Assembly: GCA_038049695.1 (NCBI GenBank)
Contig: CP142455.1
Coordinates: 26,883,501 to 26,947,500 of the forward strand
Origin: Cinnamomum chago
Taxonomy: Eukaryota; Streptophyta; Magnoliopsida; Laurales; Lauraceae
DNA: 64,000 nucleotides
Direction: 5' to 3'
The position numbers and the translations under genes are program-made. The notes under the pieces were generated by a model that worked only from the letters and a program-made list of their open reading frames with translations, did no database searches and was not told where the DNA came from. Of the stretch, positions 1 through 10,648 are shown piece after piece; the first letter of the stretch is position 1; every line of letters starts with the position of its first letter.

Positions 1-2664
1 ACATCATCAGCACGCCACTCAACTAGGGGATGCGGTTCACCTACCGCCTCCTCCGGCTCCTCCTCAGGGTAACCGGCAACGGGACCTGAGTACCAAAGAA
101 AATGGGTCAGACACGACGGTCTGGCAAGAGAGTGAAAGGATACAACAACATATAATAAAAGAAATATCTTGGAAAGCCTAGAAATCTGTTGAAGCAAGAA
201 CTTTCATAAAGGAGATAAATTATTTACTAGAAAACAAATAAGCAAGATAAAACATGTAAGGTATCCAAGGAATCGGGAACTAACAAGATGGCAATTATAC
301 AAAGCTAAGTTCTCTATCACCAAAGTGACAAGAGTATAACGGGACGTTGGTCTCAGTCACACAAGGTGAGGAGATTCAATGAAAAACATATATACAATAT
401 AAATATACGGGACGGGACCACGGTAGCGAACCGGGTATCGGGACGGGACCACGGTAATAAACCGGGCATCGGGATCCAAACTGCAGCTGGCGGGACGGGA
501 AGGGGATCTCCAAGTCGATGGATCAAACCGTCAAGGTTATCCAAGCTTAGTGATGCCGACTCATAGGTCAATTAACAAATCGAGACATGAACAAGTAAAT
601 CAAGTGCAAGTAAATGAACAGGCGGGCAAGGGTGTTCAAGGAATAATTTCTATTTCATGTGGTGCAACACATTTCAGGACAAGTAATTGTTACTAGTGTA
701 ACTTCAATGCTTTCGGGAAAACAAGTCATGTAATGTAAATCTCGAAAATGAGGGAATACAATGAACTATTACAATTTCGGATAAAATATTGGTTTCAAGA
801 TTTATTTAAGGTGAATAGGGGTCCCGTATGTCGATTATAATAATGACTTGGTACTCCTTGAGTTTGAAGACATTCCGGACTCCTTATACGCTTTACGATT
901 TTCAAAACTTAAAATGAGCTTATAGATAGTACTAGATGGTACAATTAAAGAGCAAAACTATAAACAGTCCATCGTAAGTATGATGTTAATCCTGAAGCAT
1001 CGTACAACCTACTCAGTCACCGAAAGGGATAGGATTCGCGATACCCAAGGGAATAGACTTCACGTATAGGTATAAGTAGGATATCGCGTTGTCCCATACC
1101 ATTCAAGATTGAATTGGATTGGATTCCGATGCAACCGAACTAACCGTGAAGAATGTCGGCTCAAGACATCCTCACATATAGTCCAATGAGTCCAAAAAGG
1201 GTAGCCAAAGTCCCACCTAAGCCCATACGAAAATAGGGTAAAAATCCCTTCCAGCAAGGATTTCTCCGTTGGCCCGGTCGACCTGGTCAAGGCTCGGTCG
1301 ACCCCGTACACAGCAGCCCTGGTTGACTTGAGAAAATCCGGTCGACCTGGTCCCTGTGTGCCCGGTCGACCGCTGAAATTGGTCAACAATGTTTTGGTCA
1401 GGCTCCCCTGTGTCGCCGGTCGACCGAGCCTCCATGGGGTCGACCGCGTACACTGCGGAATAAAACCCAGGTTCTGTTCTGCAGTGGGCTGGGTCCTTCT
1501 CTTTTTCCCTCCTTTCAACACTTATACAACCACCACAAGATTAGATATAAAAAAGCTATAAACCCATGTTTCCAAGACATTAAATGAACTAGCAAGATGC
1601 ATTATGAGCATTCATTTAAACAATGCAAATCAATAAAAGCATGAGTAATTCATAAATGTTTCATCAAATCATTTAAAACTCAAAACACCTAATCTCCACT
1701 TGCCTTAGGCCCAAGCTAGTAAAAACCAAGCCTCTAATCACCTCTTAAGCTCAATTCCAAGCTACAAGCAAAAACCCCAAAAACAAACCCTAAAATGGGT
1801 CAAACAAGGAATGAAAAGGATAGAACTTTCAATAATGAAAATGGAGCTTCTCAAGGGCTAGAAGAATACAAATCTAGAAGATGGAGAAGATTGCTTACTT
1901 GGATGACCTTCAAATGGAAAGAGCTAGCTCAAAGGAAGTCTCAAAGTTGATAAGTTTCTCAACAAATGGTATCAAAAGATAGCCTTCAAGATGAGGAAGG
2001 AAATGGTGATCTCCATTTTGATGTTGGTGCAAGATTAGTAGGAGATTGAAATTGAGAGAGCAAGAAGAAGAAGAGAAAGTTGTAAGAAACCCTAGGTTGA
2101 AGTGTTGTGCTGGAAAAATGAAGAATGAGATGAAAGGGAGAGTGGGTTTCCCTTTTGATAACAAATGGGGTTGGGTCCCACTACTAAAGAAGCTTGTTTG
2201 ACTGAAATCATGTCTTTCGGGATCTAGGGTGAATTCGACGAAGGAGGAAGAAATGATCGCCGAAATATCTAGTTTTCAAAAAGTATATGTTTCGCGGGTT
2301 TCGGTGATATCAAGTTTTGGGTACAGGTTTAGTGTAAAAGGACTGTTTTGCCCTCGAGGCTAGTAAATCGGGTTTCGGGGCCTCGAATGGAAACGGGATC
2401 AACATGAAAGTTGTAGGGATCAATAAGATAAATGAAACGGGATAAGAATGCAATTCAAAACGATTCTGAAAAATCCCCTAAGTAAAAGCAAAGTCATAAG
2501 GGGAACCCCCAAAGGGCCCCACTAGTTATCAAAGCACTCAAAGTTGCCCAAAACTAAAACAAAAGCTATTCCAAACCCAACTTAGCCAAAATCACTAATA
2601 AATCTTAGAACTAACACACGACTTAACTTGCACTAATCGGGTTCGCTCGGGTCGGGGTCTTACA
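1..2664 (-). mobile_element. Gypsy-type LTR, copy A (truncated by window edge)
   Basis: Reverse-strand LTR whose first bases read TGTAAGACCCCGACCC on the minus strand (end at 2664); its other end lies left of the window. It is clearly related, on the opposite strand, to copy B at 51143-57120. Shared landmarks include a GGGGCCCTTTGGGGG block (2511-2525), a leader with a GAGATCACC segment (about 2010), a splice-donor-like GTAAG (1894-1898) and a TTTGGTACTCAG acceptor-like site (86-97). It interrupts the internal region of Copia-type element E1, which continues at 2665. No pol gene is present. The assignment to Gypsy rests on similarity to the LTR of G1 (42729-45647), which does follow a Gypsy pol. 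Whether it is a solo LTR or part of a full element cannot be seen. Confidence 0.75.
1215..1455. repeat. GC-rich GGTCGACC palindrome cluster in LTR copy A
   Basis: Within AT-rich LTR sequence, this block carries at least six GGTCGAC-type words. CGGTCGACCG is perfect at 1363-1372 and 1417-1426; the others are one- or two-base variants. It sits inside the predicted LTR intron (86-1898, minus strand). The related copy B carries GGCTAGCC words instead. Function unknown. Confidence 0.8.
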
Positions 2665-2954
2665 CTATGCTCATTAGTTATATCATTATAAGTGATGAAT
2701 ATCCTTTTATGATGCTTGATGGAATTTTGTGTTTGTCACATCCTTGCTATTGATCATGTTGTCATAGTCAATTGGTTTCATTTAATATAATTTTCGATTG
2801 ATTTCATATCCAATTGATGTCTTATCTTTAGAATGTGATAGACCTTCTGTACATTGGATTGAACTTCATAGTCATATATTTTTGTTCCATGTCACATTTC
2901 ATTAGCATCATAATTTTCATGTTTGCCACATCTCTTGCTCATATAGGTAAATCT
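2665..2954 (+). mobile_element. Internal fragment of forward Copia-type element E1
   Basis: Non-coding internal sequence matching the E2 internal region around 34872-35160 in the same orientation (for example the CTATGCTCATTAGTTATATC block). It is bounded by LTR copy A on the left and by the insertion of R1 on the right. The target-site duplication AATCT occupies 2950-2954. E1 resumes at 16666 and ends in the LTR at 17745-19539. No ORF. Confidence 0.75.
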
Positions 2955-4102
2955 TGAAAAGTCCTGAGGATCCTTACCCTAGAGGGGGGGGGGGGGGGGG
3001 GGGTGAATAGGGTGTGCTACAACTATGACCAATTTAGACCAATTTTACTTTCTTAACATAAACTAGTCACATGTGATGATTAATCAAACAATATGCGGAA
3101 GCTAATATAAACAATCACCACAAAAGCATGCACCACAACACAAAGGTTTATAGTGGTTCGGCCTCAATGCCTACGTCCACTACGGCTTGTAATCCAATCA
3201 CCCCACCGGATTTCCACTATTTATGCTTTTTACTAGGCTAAGCAATAACCCTTACAATGTTGTTTTTCTAGGCTAAACAACAACCTCTCAATGTGCTTTT
3301 CTAGGCTAAGCAATAACCTTTACAAAATGCTTTTCTTAGGCTAAGCAATAACCTTTATACGATGCTTTTCTTAGGCTAAGCAATAACCTTTACAAATGAA
3401 TGATTTCTCTAAGAAGGTGTCTTCACAAAAGAACACTCCAAGAGATACAATTTAAGCACAATTGAATTGCCTCTACATAGGCTAATATGAAAGTGTAATT
3501 CAAATTACAAACATACACTAAATGAGCTAAAGTGTGTGCACAAGTGTATGAATGCTTTTCTTCAATCAATTTCAACAATGAAGTGTTAGGGATTTTGTAT
3601 TTGCAATTTGATGGATGCATTTGCACTTTAGCATCATTTGATATTTCACACATGCATTGTTTTTAGAAACATTGAAATCTAGTTTTATACATGCATAGCT
3701 TTTAAGATTTGGAAAAGCTTTTGTTTTATGCATGTTTTGGTTTTAAACTTGGATGCATTGGTTTTAGAACCCAAAACTCTTTTGAAAACCTAATTCCTTG
3801 TGCATTATATTTGGAAAATCATCTTGTGAATTTAGGTTTGAGCTTTGCATACATTCATTACAAATAGAATCATTTTTGTATGCATTTTCATTTGAAAAGA
3901 GTTTTATCAAATCAAGCTAGCCTTTGGTTTTAAACTTTTGAATCTTTTTAGGCTTTGTGTTTTTCATGTTTTTAAACATCTTAGAATGTCTTAAAACATG
4001 TTATTTAAGCTTGATTTAGTGGCCCAAAGATCCCTCAAAGAAATACTTTGAAATGAGAAAAAGTTGGATTTTTGGCCCCAGGGACTCGCCCGGCAGTGTC
4101 GC

Positions 4103-4241
4103 CGGTCGACCGAGACCCAGGTCTCGGTCGACCGAGACCACTGCAGGGCAAGTGGACAGTTTTTTGAACTGAAGCCCCAACGGTCAGAAATCTGACCGTT
4201 GTGCCTTCTCGGTCGACCGAGACCTCTTTGCCGGTCGACCG
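4103..4241. promoter_or_regulatory. Four CGGTCGACCG palindromes and a hairpin upstream of the LTR TATA box
   Basis: Perfect CGGTCGACCG words at 4103-4112, 4125-4134, 4210-4219 and 4232-4241 flank a perfect 10-bp-arm inverted repeat (arms 4178-4187 and 4192-4201, first arm CAACGGTCAG, loop AAAT). The last word ends 27 bp before the TATA box. The same block recurs at 14308-14446 and, with changes, in every family LTR here. Position suggests a promoter-proximal regulatory module; no binding factor is known to me. Confidence 0.7.
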
Positions 4242-4267
4242 AGAACTAGCCGTTGGCAACTTTTTGG

Positions 4268-4274
4268 CTATAAA
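4268..4274 (+). promoter_or_regulatory. TATA box of LTR F1
   Basis: CTATAAA in the context TTTTTGGCTATAAAGTCC. The equivalent site appears in the other family LTRs (14473, 18308, 31720, 36752, 51850 regions), always just downstream of the palindrome and hairpin block and followed by a leader. This makes it the likely U3/R promoter. Confidence 0.65.
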
Positions 4275-5067
4275 GTCCATTCATTTCCAACCTTTTTCAA
4301 AGGCTTGAAACTTCAACCTTTGAGACCATTTTGGAGCCATTGGAAGGGGATGAAGTTGGAAAGGCTAGGAGGTCTTTAGGAGAGCTAAAGCTTGGGATTA
4401 ATGAGTTAAACCTCCAAGTAAGCTCTACCTTTATTAATCATAGTTATGTGCTTTGTTTAAACTATTGGTATATGATATTTAGCATAATAACTATGATGTG
4501 TTGAATCCATTCTTGTTCTAATCTTTGGTCTAATTAAGATTGGATTCTTCACCTTTGTTTTCAATCCAAGTTGTTAACTTTATTAATCATGCTTAGACAA
4601 AATCTTTGTTTTTCTTTCATAGCATGAGTCTTTTACTTGGTTGAAACATTGTTTGTTGTTTTCATTCATTTGAACTTTAGTAAAATTAATTTGGTTTTGA
4701 AAACAACATTGCACATGCATCACATGTTCTAAATTAGTCATTTTCATACAACTTGTTAGTCCTTGATTTTCATGTCATAAACAAGTTGAATTTCTACATG
4801 TGATTTGCATAAGACTTCAATCAAATCTTTTATGAGCTTTAAACTTTGAATTGCTTTAAGCAATATATTGAGTGAGCCTTCTTTTTAAACTTGATTGGAG
4901 TCATCACACACACACATCATGAGCATATACTTTTGCATGCATAGAGTGTTTGTGTGAGTTTGTTTTAAACTTTCATATTAGCCTATTCAAGAGGCAAATT
5001 CATTTGAGCTTAAATTGTATCTCTTAGAGTGATCTTTTGGAAAGACACCTTCTTAGAGAAAAGCTTT

Positions 5068-5225
5068 GTGTAAGGTTATTGCTTAGCCTAAGAAAAGCAT
5101 CTTGTAAGGTTATTGCTTAGCCTAAGAAAAGCATTTTGTAAAGGTTATTGCTTAGCCTATAAAAGCACATAGAGAGGTTGTTGTTTAGCCTTGAAAAGCA
5201 ACATTGTAAGGGTTATTGCTTAGCC
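5068..5225 (+). repeat. Tandem array of about 33-bp units in LTR F1
   Basis: Five degenerate units of the type GGTTATTGCTTAGCCTAAG plus AAAAGCAT. The unit contains the small palindrome CTTAGCCTAAG. Equivalent arrays occur in all family LTRs: 3241-3400 (reverse), 13446-13605 (reverse), 15273-15430, 19110-19280, 32718-32815, 37748-37845 and 52492-52690. Copy number varies between LTRs. Confidence 0.75.
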
Positions 5226-6455
5226 TAGTTAAAAGCATAAATAGTGGAAATCCGGTGGGGTGATTGGATTCACAAGCCGGTAGTGGATGTAGGCATGTTG
5301 GCCGAACCACTATAAATATTGTGTTGTGGTGATTGCTATGTGGTGATTGTTTATTTGAGCTTCCGCATATTGATTGATTATTCCTCTCATGTGACTAGTT
5401 TTTATTAAGAAGTTAAATTTGGATTAAATTGGTCATAGTTGTAGCACACCCTATTCACCCCCCCCCCCCCTCTAGGGTTAGGATCCTCGTGGACTTTCAT
5501 GAAGCTCTTAAATGAATGCATGATGCATTTTAAAATCAAAGCTTATAAAATGATGATTGAAGAGAAAACTAATCACATAAAAGATTCAAACAACTTTGAA
5601 GAAATGAACTAAACAAGTTGTATGAATGTTAAAATCTAAGAGCATGTGAATTAGTCAAGAGAGTTTGCTAACCATTCTTAATATTCCAAAGATGGTAATG
5701 AGTTTGCAAAACAACTCTTTAAAAACTAGAAATCACGCATAAAAGAAAATACAAAGATTTAACCATGCATTGATTCTAATTTTAATGGAAATCAAAATGA
5801 TAAGTAAGATGTACCTTTTTAAAACTCAAGCATTTGATTTCCAAATAGCCCTCTAACCTTTCCAGCTTCTTCCCCTTTCTTTGGCTCCAAAATAGTCTCA
5901 AAAGTTTATGGTTCAAGCCTCTAAAAAGGTTGGAAATGAATGGACTTTATAAGAAAAAACAGTCCAACGGCTAGTTTACCCGGCCGACCCCATACACACA
6001 ACGGCTATAAAAATGACCGTTTGAAAAACTGCTTTTAGCGGGGGCCAGTGACCGCCGGTAAAAGTGGTTTCGGCCGCCGGTATAAGTCATGTTTTCCCAA
6101 AAATGTATTTTTTAAAGTAATTTTGGTTGGGAATTTTTGGGCCATTAAATCAAGCTTGAAAACATGTTTTAAATCATTCTAAGGGTTTTAAAATATGAAA
6201 CATAAAAAGCCAAAACAGATTCGAAATTATAAAACCAATGGCTTGCTTGATTTTCTAAAACTTCTTTTTCAAAAACAAATGCATCTAAGATTAAAAACAA
6301 AAACATGCATAAATCAATATTTCTTCAAGTCTAAAAACCAATGCATATATAAAACAAGATTTCAAGATTTTATAAATCAATGCATATGTGTGTAAAACAA
6401 ATGATGCTAGAATGATAATGCATCCATCAAATTGCAATCTACAAAATTCCTAATA

Positions 6456-6777
6456 AATCTCATGATCACCATGTTTATGTATTCATAATCTTGGTTGGTT
6501 AATTAGTTGAGGTTGGCTTCATGTTTGAATTTCATTTCACTCATTTAACACATGATAGTTATATTTTTTGATTGAATGAAATGATTTTAAAACTTTCATA
6601 GCATATGATTTTCATAGTTAAATTGATTGATGCTATGTTTAGTAAACCCCATTTCATCATGGATAGGTCTAATTTGGATTTATCTTAGTAGTTATATTCT
6701 TTATAACTCCATTTTAGAGTGATTAATTTTATAGTCTTATCATTGAATCACAATTGGTATTCTTTGTTTTTCCAATT
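6456..6777 (+). repeat. Duplicated E1 flank (copy of 16666-16987)
   Basis: This 322-bp segment has E1 (forward) orientation and matches 16666-16987 essentially base for base, although its position should hold the PPT end of reverse element R1. It stops at a CAATT microhomology (6773-6777), where R1 internal sequence begins. It starts with the AATCT target-site copy (6456-6460). Confidence 0.8.
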
Positions 6778-8160
6778 TGATGGCAACTCACTCACCACTG
6801 AATATTACACACTAAGTCCTCAGCTCCCCCTAAGCTGGACAAGTCTTGAAATCTTCTTGGATGCTTCTTCTCTTAGCTTGGGCTCTTGGTTCCTTTCTTC
6901 ATTCTTCTTTATGCTTGGAGCTTGATCATTCTTCAATCTTTCTTTCTTTAGCCAAGCATCTTCTTTAGCTCCCAAGCTTTCTTCTTTCACCTCTCCCCCT
7001 TTGACCATGCCTCTCTCTCCCTTTGGCAAGATATGCATTCTCTCCCCCTGTAGAAGATTATACAATATCTCCCCTTAGGAAGCTTGGACATTCTCTTCCC
7101 TTTTAGAGAACTTGAGTGCTCTCTCTCCCTTTGACATTAAATTGCAAAGGTACCTACACACATGAAATAAGAAAAATACCTTTTAGTAGCACCTGTTAAC
7201 AAAAGAAATCGAAAATGAAATTCATAACAAGTTATCATGTATGGTAGAAGTCTCTAAGGGTTCAAAGTCAATCCAAGGGTGAATTTGATCAAAACTAATA
7301 CTTCCTATGAAGGTTTACACTCCCCCTCAATCCATTCTCTCCTTTTGTCAAACTTTTGACAAAGATTTAACTATTAGGTGCAAGAAGAAGATGGTTTAAC
7401 CAATTGAGGGAAAAACTTCAAGGAAAGGATTAGACATGTTTAACTATAAAGTTCAATATGATCAAATTACCAAAAGAGAGCAAGGGCAAAGAGAAAAGCA
7501 ATCATGGATACCAATTGGAAAAACAAAGAATACCAATTGCGATTCAAAGATTATGAATACATAATCACTCTAAAATGGATTTAAAAATATAACTATTAGG
7601 AAAAATCCAAATTAGAGCTATCCATGATGAAATAGGGTTTATTAATCATAGCATCAAATAATCTAACTATGGAAAGCATATGCTTTGAAGGTTTTGAAAT
7701 CATTTCATTCAATCAATAAATATGACTATCATGTGCAAGATGAGTGAAATGAAATTCAAACATGAAGCCAACCTCAACTAATATTCAACCAAGATTATGA
7801 ATACATAAACATGGTGGTCATGAAATATACCTATATGAGCAAGAGAGGTGGCAAACATGAACATTATGATGCTAATGGAATGTGACATGGAATGAAAACA
7901 TATAACTATCAAGTTCAATCCAATGTACACAAGGTCTATCACATACACAAGATAAGACATCAATTGGATATGAAATCAATGGAAAATTATACTAAATGAA
8001 ACCAATTGAATATGACAACATGATTAATAGCAAGGATGTGACAAACCCAAAATTCCATCAAGCAACATAAAAGGATATTCATCACTTTTACAGATATGAC
8101 TAATGAGCATAGTGATGAACAAGGCAAATTGCAATGCAAAAGGATATAACTTTGAAATGC
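6778..8160 (-). mobile_element. R1 internal region, 3' part (non-coding)
   Basis: Reverse complement of the E2 internal region (about 34850-36215), including the CCCCCT-rich segments near 6820-7080 that correspond to E2's GGGGGAGA repeats. The terminal 14 bases including the polypurine tract are missing at the 6773-6777 junction. No convincing protein is encoded; the ORFs at 6820-7065 (minus) and 6719-6925 (plus) are low-complexity readings. It ends at the TGC target site of the CACTA insertion. Confidence 0.75.
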
Positions 8161-8514
8161 CACTACTAGAAAAAAGGGTTTTTATATCGGCTAAAAACCG
8201 ATATAAAAGACCTATTATATCGGTTTTTCAGTAAACTTCAAACCGATATAAGTACCCCCGATATAATAGATAACTATAACCGATATAATATGTGTATTAT
8301 TTCATATCGGTTTTTGGACAACTGATGTCTTTTAAACCTGAAATTATAACACATATTGCTGTAAAACCGATATAAAAAAAGTGAAACCGATATAAAAAAT
8401 ATTTATAATATCGGTTTTTTGGGATTGTATTATATCGTTTGTTCTGTAACCGATTTAATATTATATATGTATTTTTTTTTTTATAAATAGTCCTTCTAGA
8501 AAGGGTCAGGTGAC

Positions 8515-8690
8515 CTTACGGTCACCTGGCGGCTAGCCGCCCTTTGCAAGGGGGCTAGCCGCCAGACCCACGGTCAGCTTTCCAGTAAGCATTTTTTTTT
8601 CAGGATGATTTTCTGTGCTTCCTGCGGCTAACCGCCAGTGCACCTGCGGCTAGCCCCCAACTTTTCCTGCGGCTAGCCGTGAGCCATCCT
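8515..8690. repeat. GGCTAGCC palindrome cluster 1 in CACTA
   Basis: Contains a perfect 14-bp palindrome GGCGGCTAGCCGCC at 8528-8541 and four or five variants (near 8551, 8634, 8645, 8669). GC-rich against an AT-rich background. Confidence 0.75.
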
Positions 8691-8710
8691 GATTTGAATG
8701 GCAGAATTTG

Positions 8711-9430
8711 TCTCCAGTAGAAAAATCATAACTTCCTCTTCTAAACTCGAAACAATATGATTCTTGATCCAAATGAAAGATTTATCAGAGGGCTACAACT
8801 TTCATGTTTTGAGATTTAACCCAGATTGAATGGAAAGTAGTGTAAACTCACCTTGAAGCGGACTGGTCACAGAAAAACAGCAACCCGAGTGAAGCAGAGT
8901 TGTCTCCAGTAGAAAATTCATAACTTCCTCTTCTGAACTCCAAATAACATGATTCTTGATCCAAATGAAAGATTTATCAGAGGGATAAAACTTTTATGTT
9001 TTGAGATTTAACCCAGATTGAATGGAAAGTAGTGTAAAATCACCTTGAAGCTGACTGGTCACAGAAAAACAGCAACCTGAGTGAAGCAGAGTTGTCTCCA
9101 GTAGAAAATTCATAACTTCCTCTTATGAACTCCAAAAAACATGATTCTTGATCCAAATGAAAGATTTATCAGAGGGCTACAACTTTCATGTTTTGATATT
9201 TAACCCATATTGAATGGAAAGTAGGGTAAACTCACCTTGAAGCGGACTGGTCACAGAAAAACAGCAACCCGAGTGAAGCAGAGTTGTCTCCAGTAGAAAA
9301 TTCATAACTTCCTCTTCTGAACTCCAAAAAACATGATTCTTGATCCAAATGAAAGATTTTTCAGAGGGCTACAACTTTCATGTTTTGAGATTTAACCCAG
9401 ATTGAATGGAAAGTAGTGTAAAATCACCTT
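8711..9430. repeat. 192-bp tandem repeat, about 3.75 copies, in CACTA
   Basis: The marker TCTCCAGTAG starts at 8711, 8903, 9095 and 9287, an exact 192-bp period. The last copy is incomplete. Units differ by a few substitutions. No coding frame is evident. Confidence 0.85.
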
Positions 9431-9435
9431 CAACT

Positions 9436-9540
9436 TCTGGCGGCTAGCCTCCAACTTGGAGGCGGCTAGCCGAAACCAAGTTGGAGGCTAGCCTCCAACT
9501 TCTGGAGGCTAGCCGTCAACTTGGAGGCGGCTAGCCGAAA
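9436..9540. repeat. GGCTAGCC palindrome cluster 2 in CACTA
   Basis: Five GGCTAGCC words in about 105 bp, one extended to the perfect 18-bp palindrome TTGGAGGCTAGCCTCCAA (9481-9498). A third short cluster lies at 10182-10262, with words separated by TGTGCAC-like spacers. Confidence 0.8.
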
Positions 9541-10125
9541 TAGCAGGGAAAAAAAAATTTGTGAAGAAACGCAGCAGGGAAAAAAAACAGCAGAAACACA
9601 GCAGGGAAAGAAAAACAACAGGGAAAAAAAATACATAACAGCAGCAAGAAAAACAGCAGCAGAGATCGTGAGAAAACAGAACAAAAAAAAAAACAGAGAG
9701 AGAGAGAACAGAAAACAGTAGCAGCAGAAGAAAAGGGAAAGAAAGAAACGAAACAAAAAGAAAGGAAAGAACGTGATGTACCTGGCACCTGCACAGCGCC
9801 GGAAGAGCAGCTTCTTCCTCTTCGTCGTCGTCGTCTTCTTCTTCTCCGGAGAACGAGAGTGAGCGAGAGAGACAGGGAGAGCAGAGAGAGAGTAGAGAAA
9901 GCGAGACTGAGAGAAGAGCAGAGAGAGCGAGAGTGAGAGGAAATGGGTTTTTGGAGGGAGAGAAGCGCTGGGAAGAGAGGCGAGAGTGAGGAGAGAAGAG
10001 AGCGAGAGTGAGAGGAAAGAAGGAATGATGGAGAAAGAAAGAGAAGGGAGGGAAGGAAATAAAAAGAGGGAAAGAAAAAAAAAAAGAGGGAAAGAAGGAC
10101 TGAGCCCGCGCGGGGGATTAAGGGA
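9541..10125. repeat. Purine-rich (A/G) stretch in CACTA
   Basis: About 585 bp with very strong purine bias on the plus strand (runs of GAGA, GGGAAA, AAAAAA). The long minus-strand open frames across it (9466-10224 and 9531-10151) encode only Phe/Ser/Leu/Arg low complexity and are by-products of the bias. It could be an untranslated leader of a minus-strand transcript, but that is not shown. Confidence 0.6.
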
Positions 10126-10648
10126 TTTGAGGTATATAATATCGGTTTCATAATAACCGATATAAAATATTATATATAACTGGCGGCTAGCCGCAGGTGC
10201 ACTGGCGGTTAGCCGCATGTGCACTTGCGGCTAGCCGCATGTGCACAGGCGGTTAGCCGCAGGACGTCCTGAAAAGGGAGGGAAGAAGGAAAAATAAAAA
10301 GGAGGGAAATAACCGATATAAAATATGTATATATAATATCGGTTCCATAATAACCGATATAAAATATGTCTATACAACCGATATAAAATATATGTATACA
10401 ACCGATATAAAATATTTGTCTATAATATCGGTTTTATTGAAATTAATATCACATATTTTCCTAACCGATATTATATATAGAGATTATTATGTCGGTTCCA
10501 GTGTAACCGATATAAAAAAAAATTGACCGATATAAAAAAATATTAACCGATATAAAATACCTTGACTGAAGATATTATATCGGTTATATGAAAAACCGAT
10601 ATAGGGCAGTTTTTGCAACCGATATAAAAGCCCTTTTTTCTAGTAGTG

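Larger units (their letters stand above)
3584..5499 (+). mobile_element. Solo LTR F1 (Copia-type family), nested in R1 LTR
   Basis: Starts TGTTAGGGATTTTG and ends GGATCCTCGTGGACTTTCA, flanked by the 5-bp duplication TGAAG (3579-3583 and 5500-5504). The primer-binding site and internal region are absent, so it is a solo LTR of 1916 bp, presumably left by LTR-LTR recombination. In order it contains a T-rich region, a palindrome cluster (4103-4241), a TATA box (4268-4274), a leader, a tandem array of about 33-bp units (5068-5225), and the Copia-like end motif GCCGAACCACTATAAAT before a C homopolymer. The short ORF across the palindrome cluster is not a gene. Confidence 0.88.
2955..6455 (-). mobile_element. 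R1 LTR at the 3' position, reverse strand, split by solo LTR F1
   Basis: Reverse-strand LTR that starts TGAAAAGTCC (complement of the family end GGACTTTCA) and ends TTCCTAATA (family end mutated from CA to TA). It is flanked by AATCT at 2950-2954 and 6456-6460. A forward LTR of the same family interrupts it at 3584-5499. Without that insert it is about 1.58 kb, a little shorter than other family LTRs. The segment 2955-6777 is nearly identical to 13172-16987; visible differences are homopolymer lengths and a few substitutions (for example near 3185 and 5917). See the conversion finding. Confidence 0.8.
8161..10648. mobile_element. Non-autonomous CACTA (En/Spm-type) transposon
   Basis: Terminal inverted repeats start CACTACTAGAAAAAAGGG at 8161 and end with the complement at 10648; the 3-bp target duplication TGC is at 8158-8160 and 10649-10651. 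Both subterminal regions (about 8185-8480 and 10130-10630) hold many copies of AACCGATATAAA in both orientations, as expected for transposase-binding repeats in this superfamily. The middle has GC-rich GGCTAGCC clusters, a 192-bp tandem repeat and a strongly purine-rich stretch. No transposase is encoded in these 2488 bp, so it must have moved with a partner's enzyme. It interrupts R1 and is therefore younger than R1. Confidence 0.92.

Noticed and set aside
353-571. Conserved ORF in LTR A that resembles 55386-55679 in LTR B
   Set aside because: The two LTRs are similar at DNA level throughout this stretch and the frames contain a variable minisatellite; coding constraint is not shown.
1215-1455. 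SalI, NheI and XhoI-like sites as cloning-vector or linker contamination
   Set aside because: Words are diverged, interspersed with unique sequence, occur in many elements bounded by intact target duplications, and no vector sequence is seen.
4035-4280. 81-aa minus-strand ORF across the palindrome block (also 14240-14485)
   Set aside because: A reading of palindromic promoter DNA in an LTR; identical copies exist only because the LTR is duplicated.
6195-6395. 66-aa ORF (also at 16405-16605)
   Set aside because: AT-rich Lys/Asn/Gln reading inside the reverse LTR; the duplication explains its conservation.
9466-10224. Long minus-strand ORFs (252 and 206 aa) in the CACTA element
   Set aside because: Phe/Ser/Leu/Arg low complexity across two overlapping frames, caused by the purine-rich plus strand; no domain.
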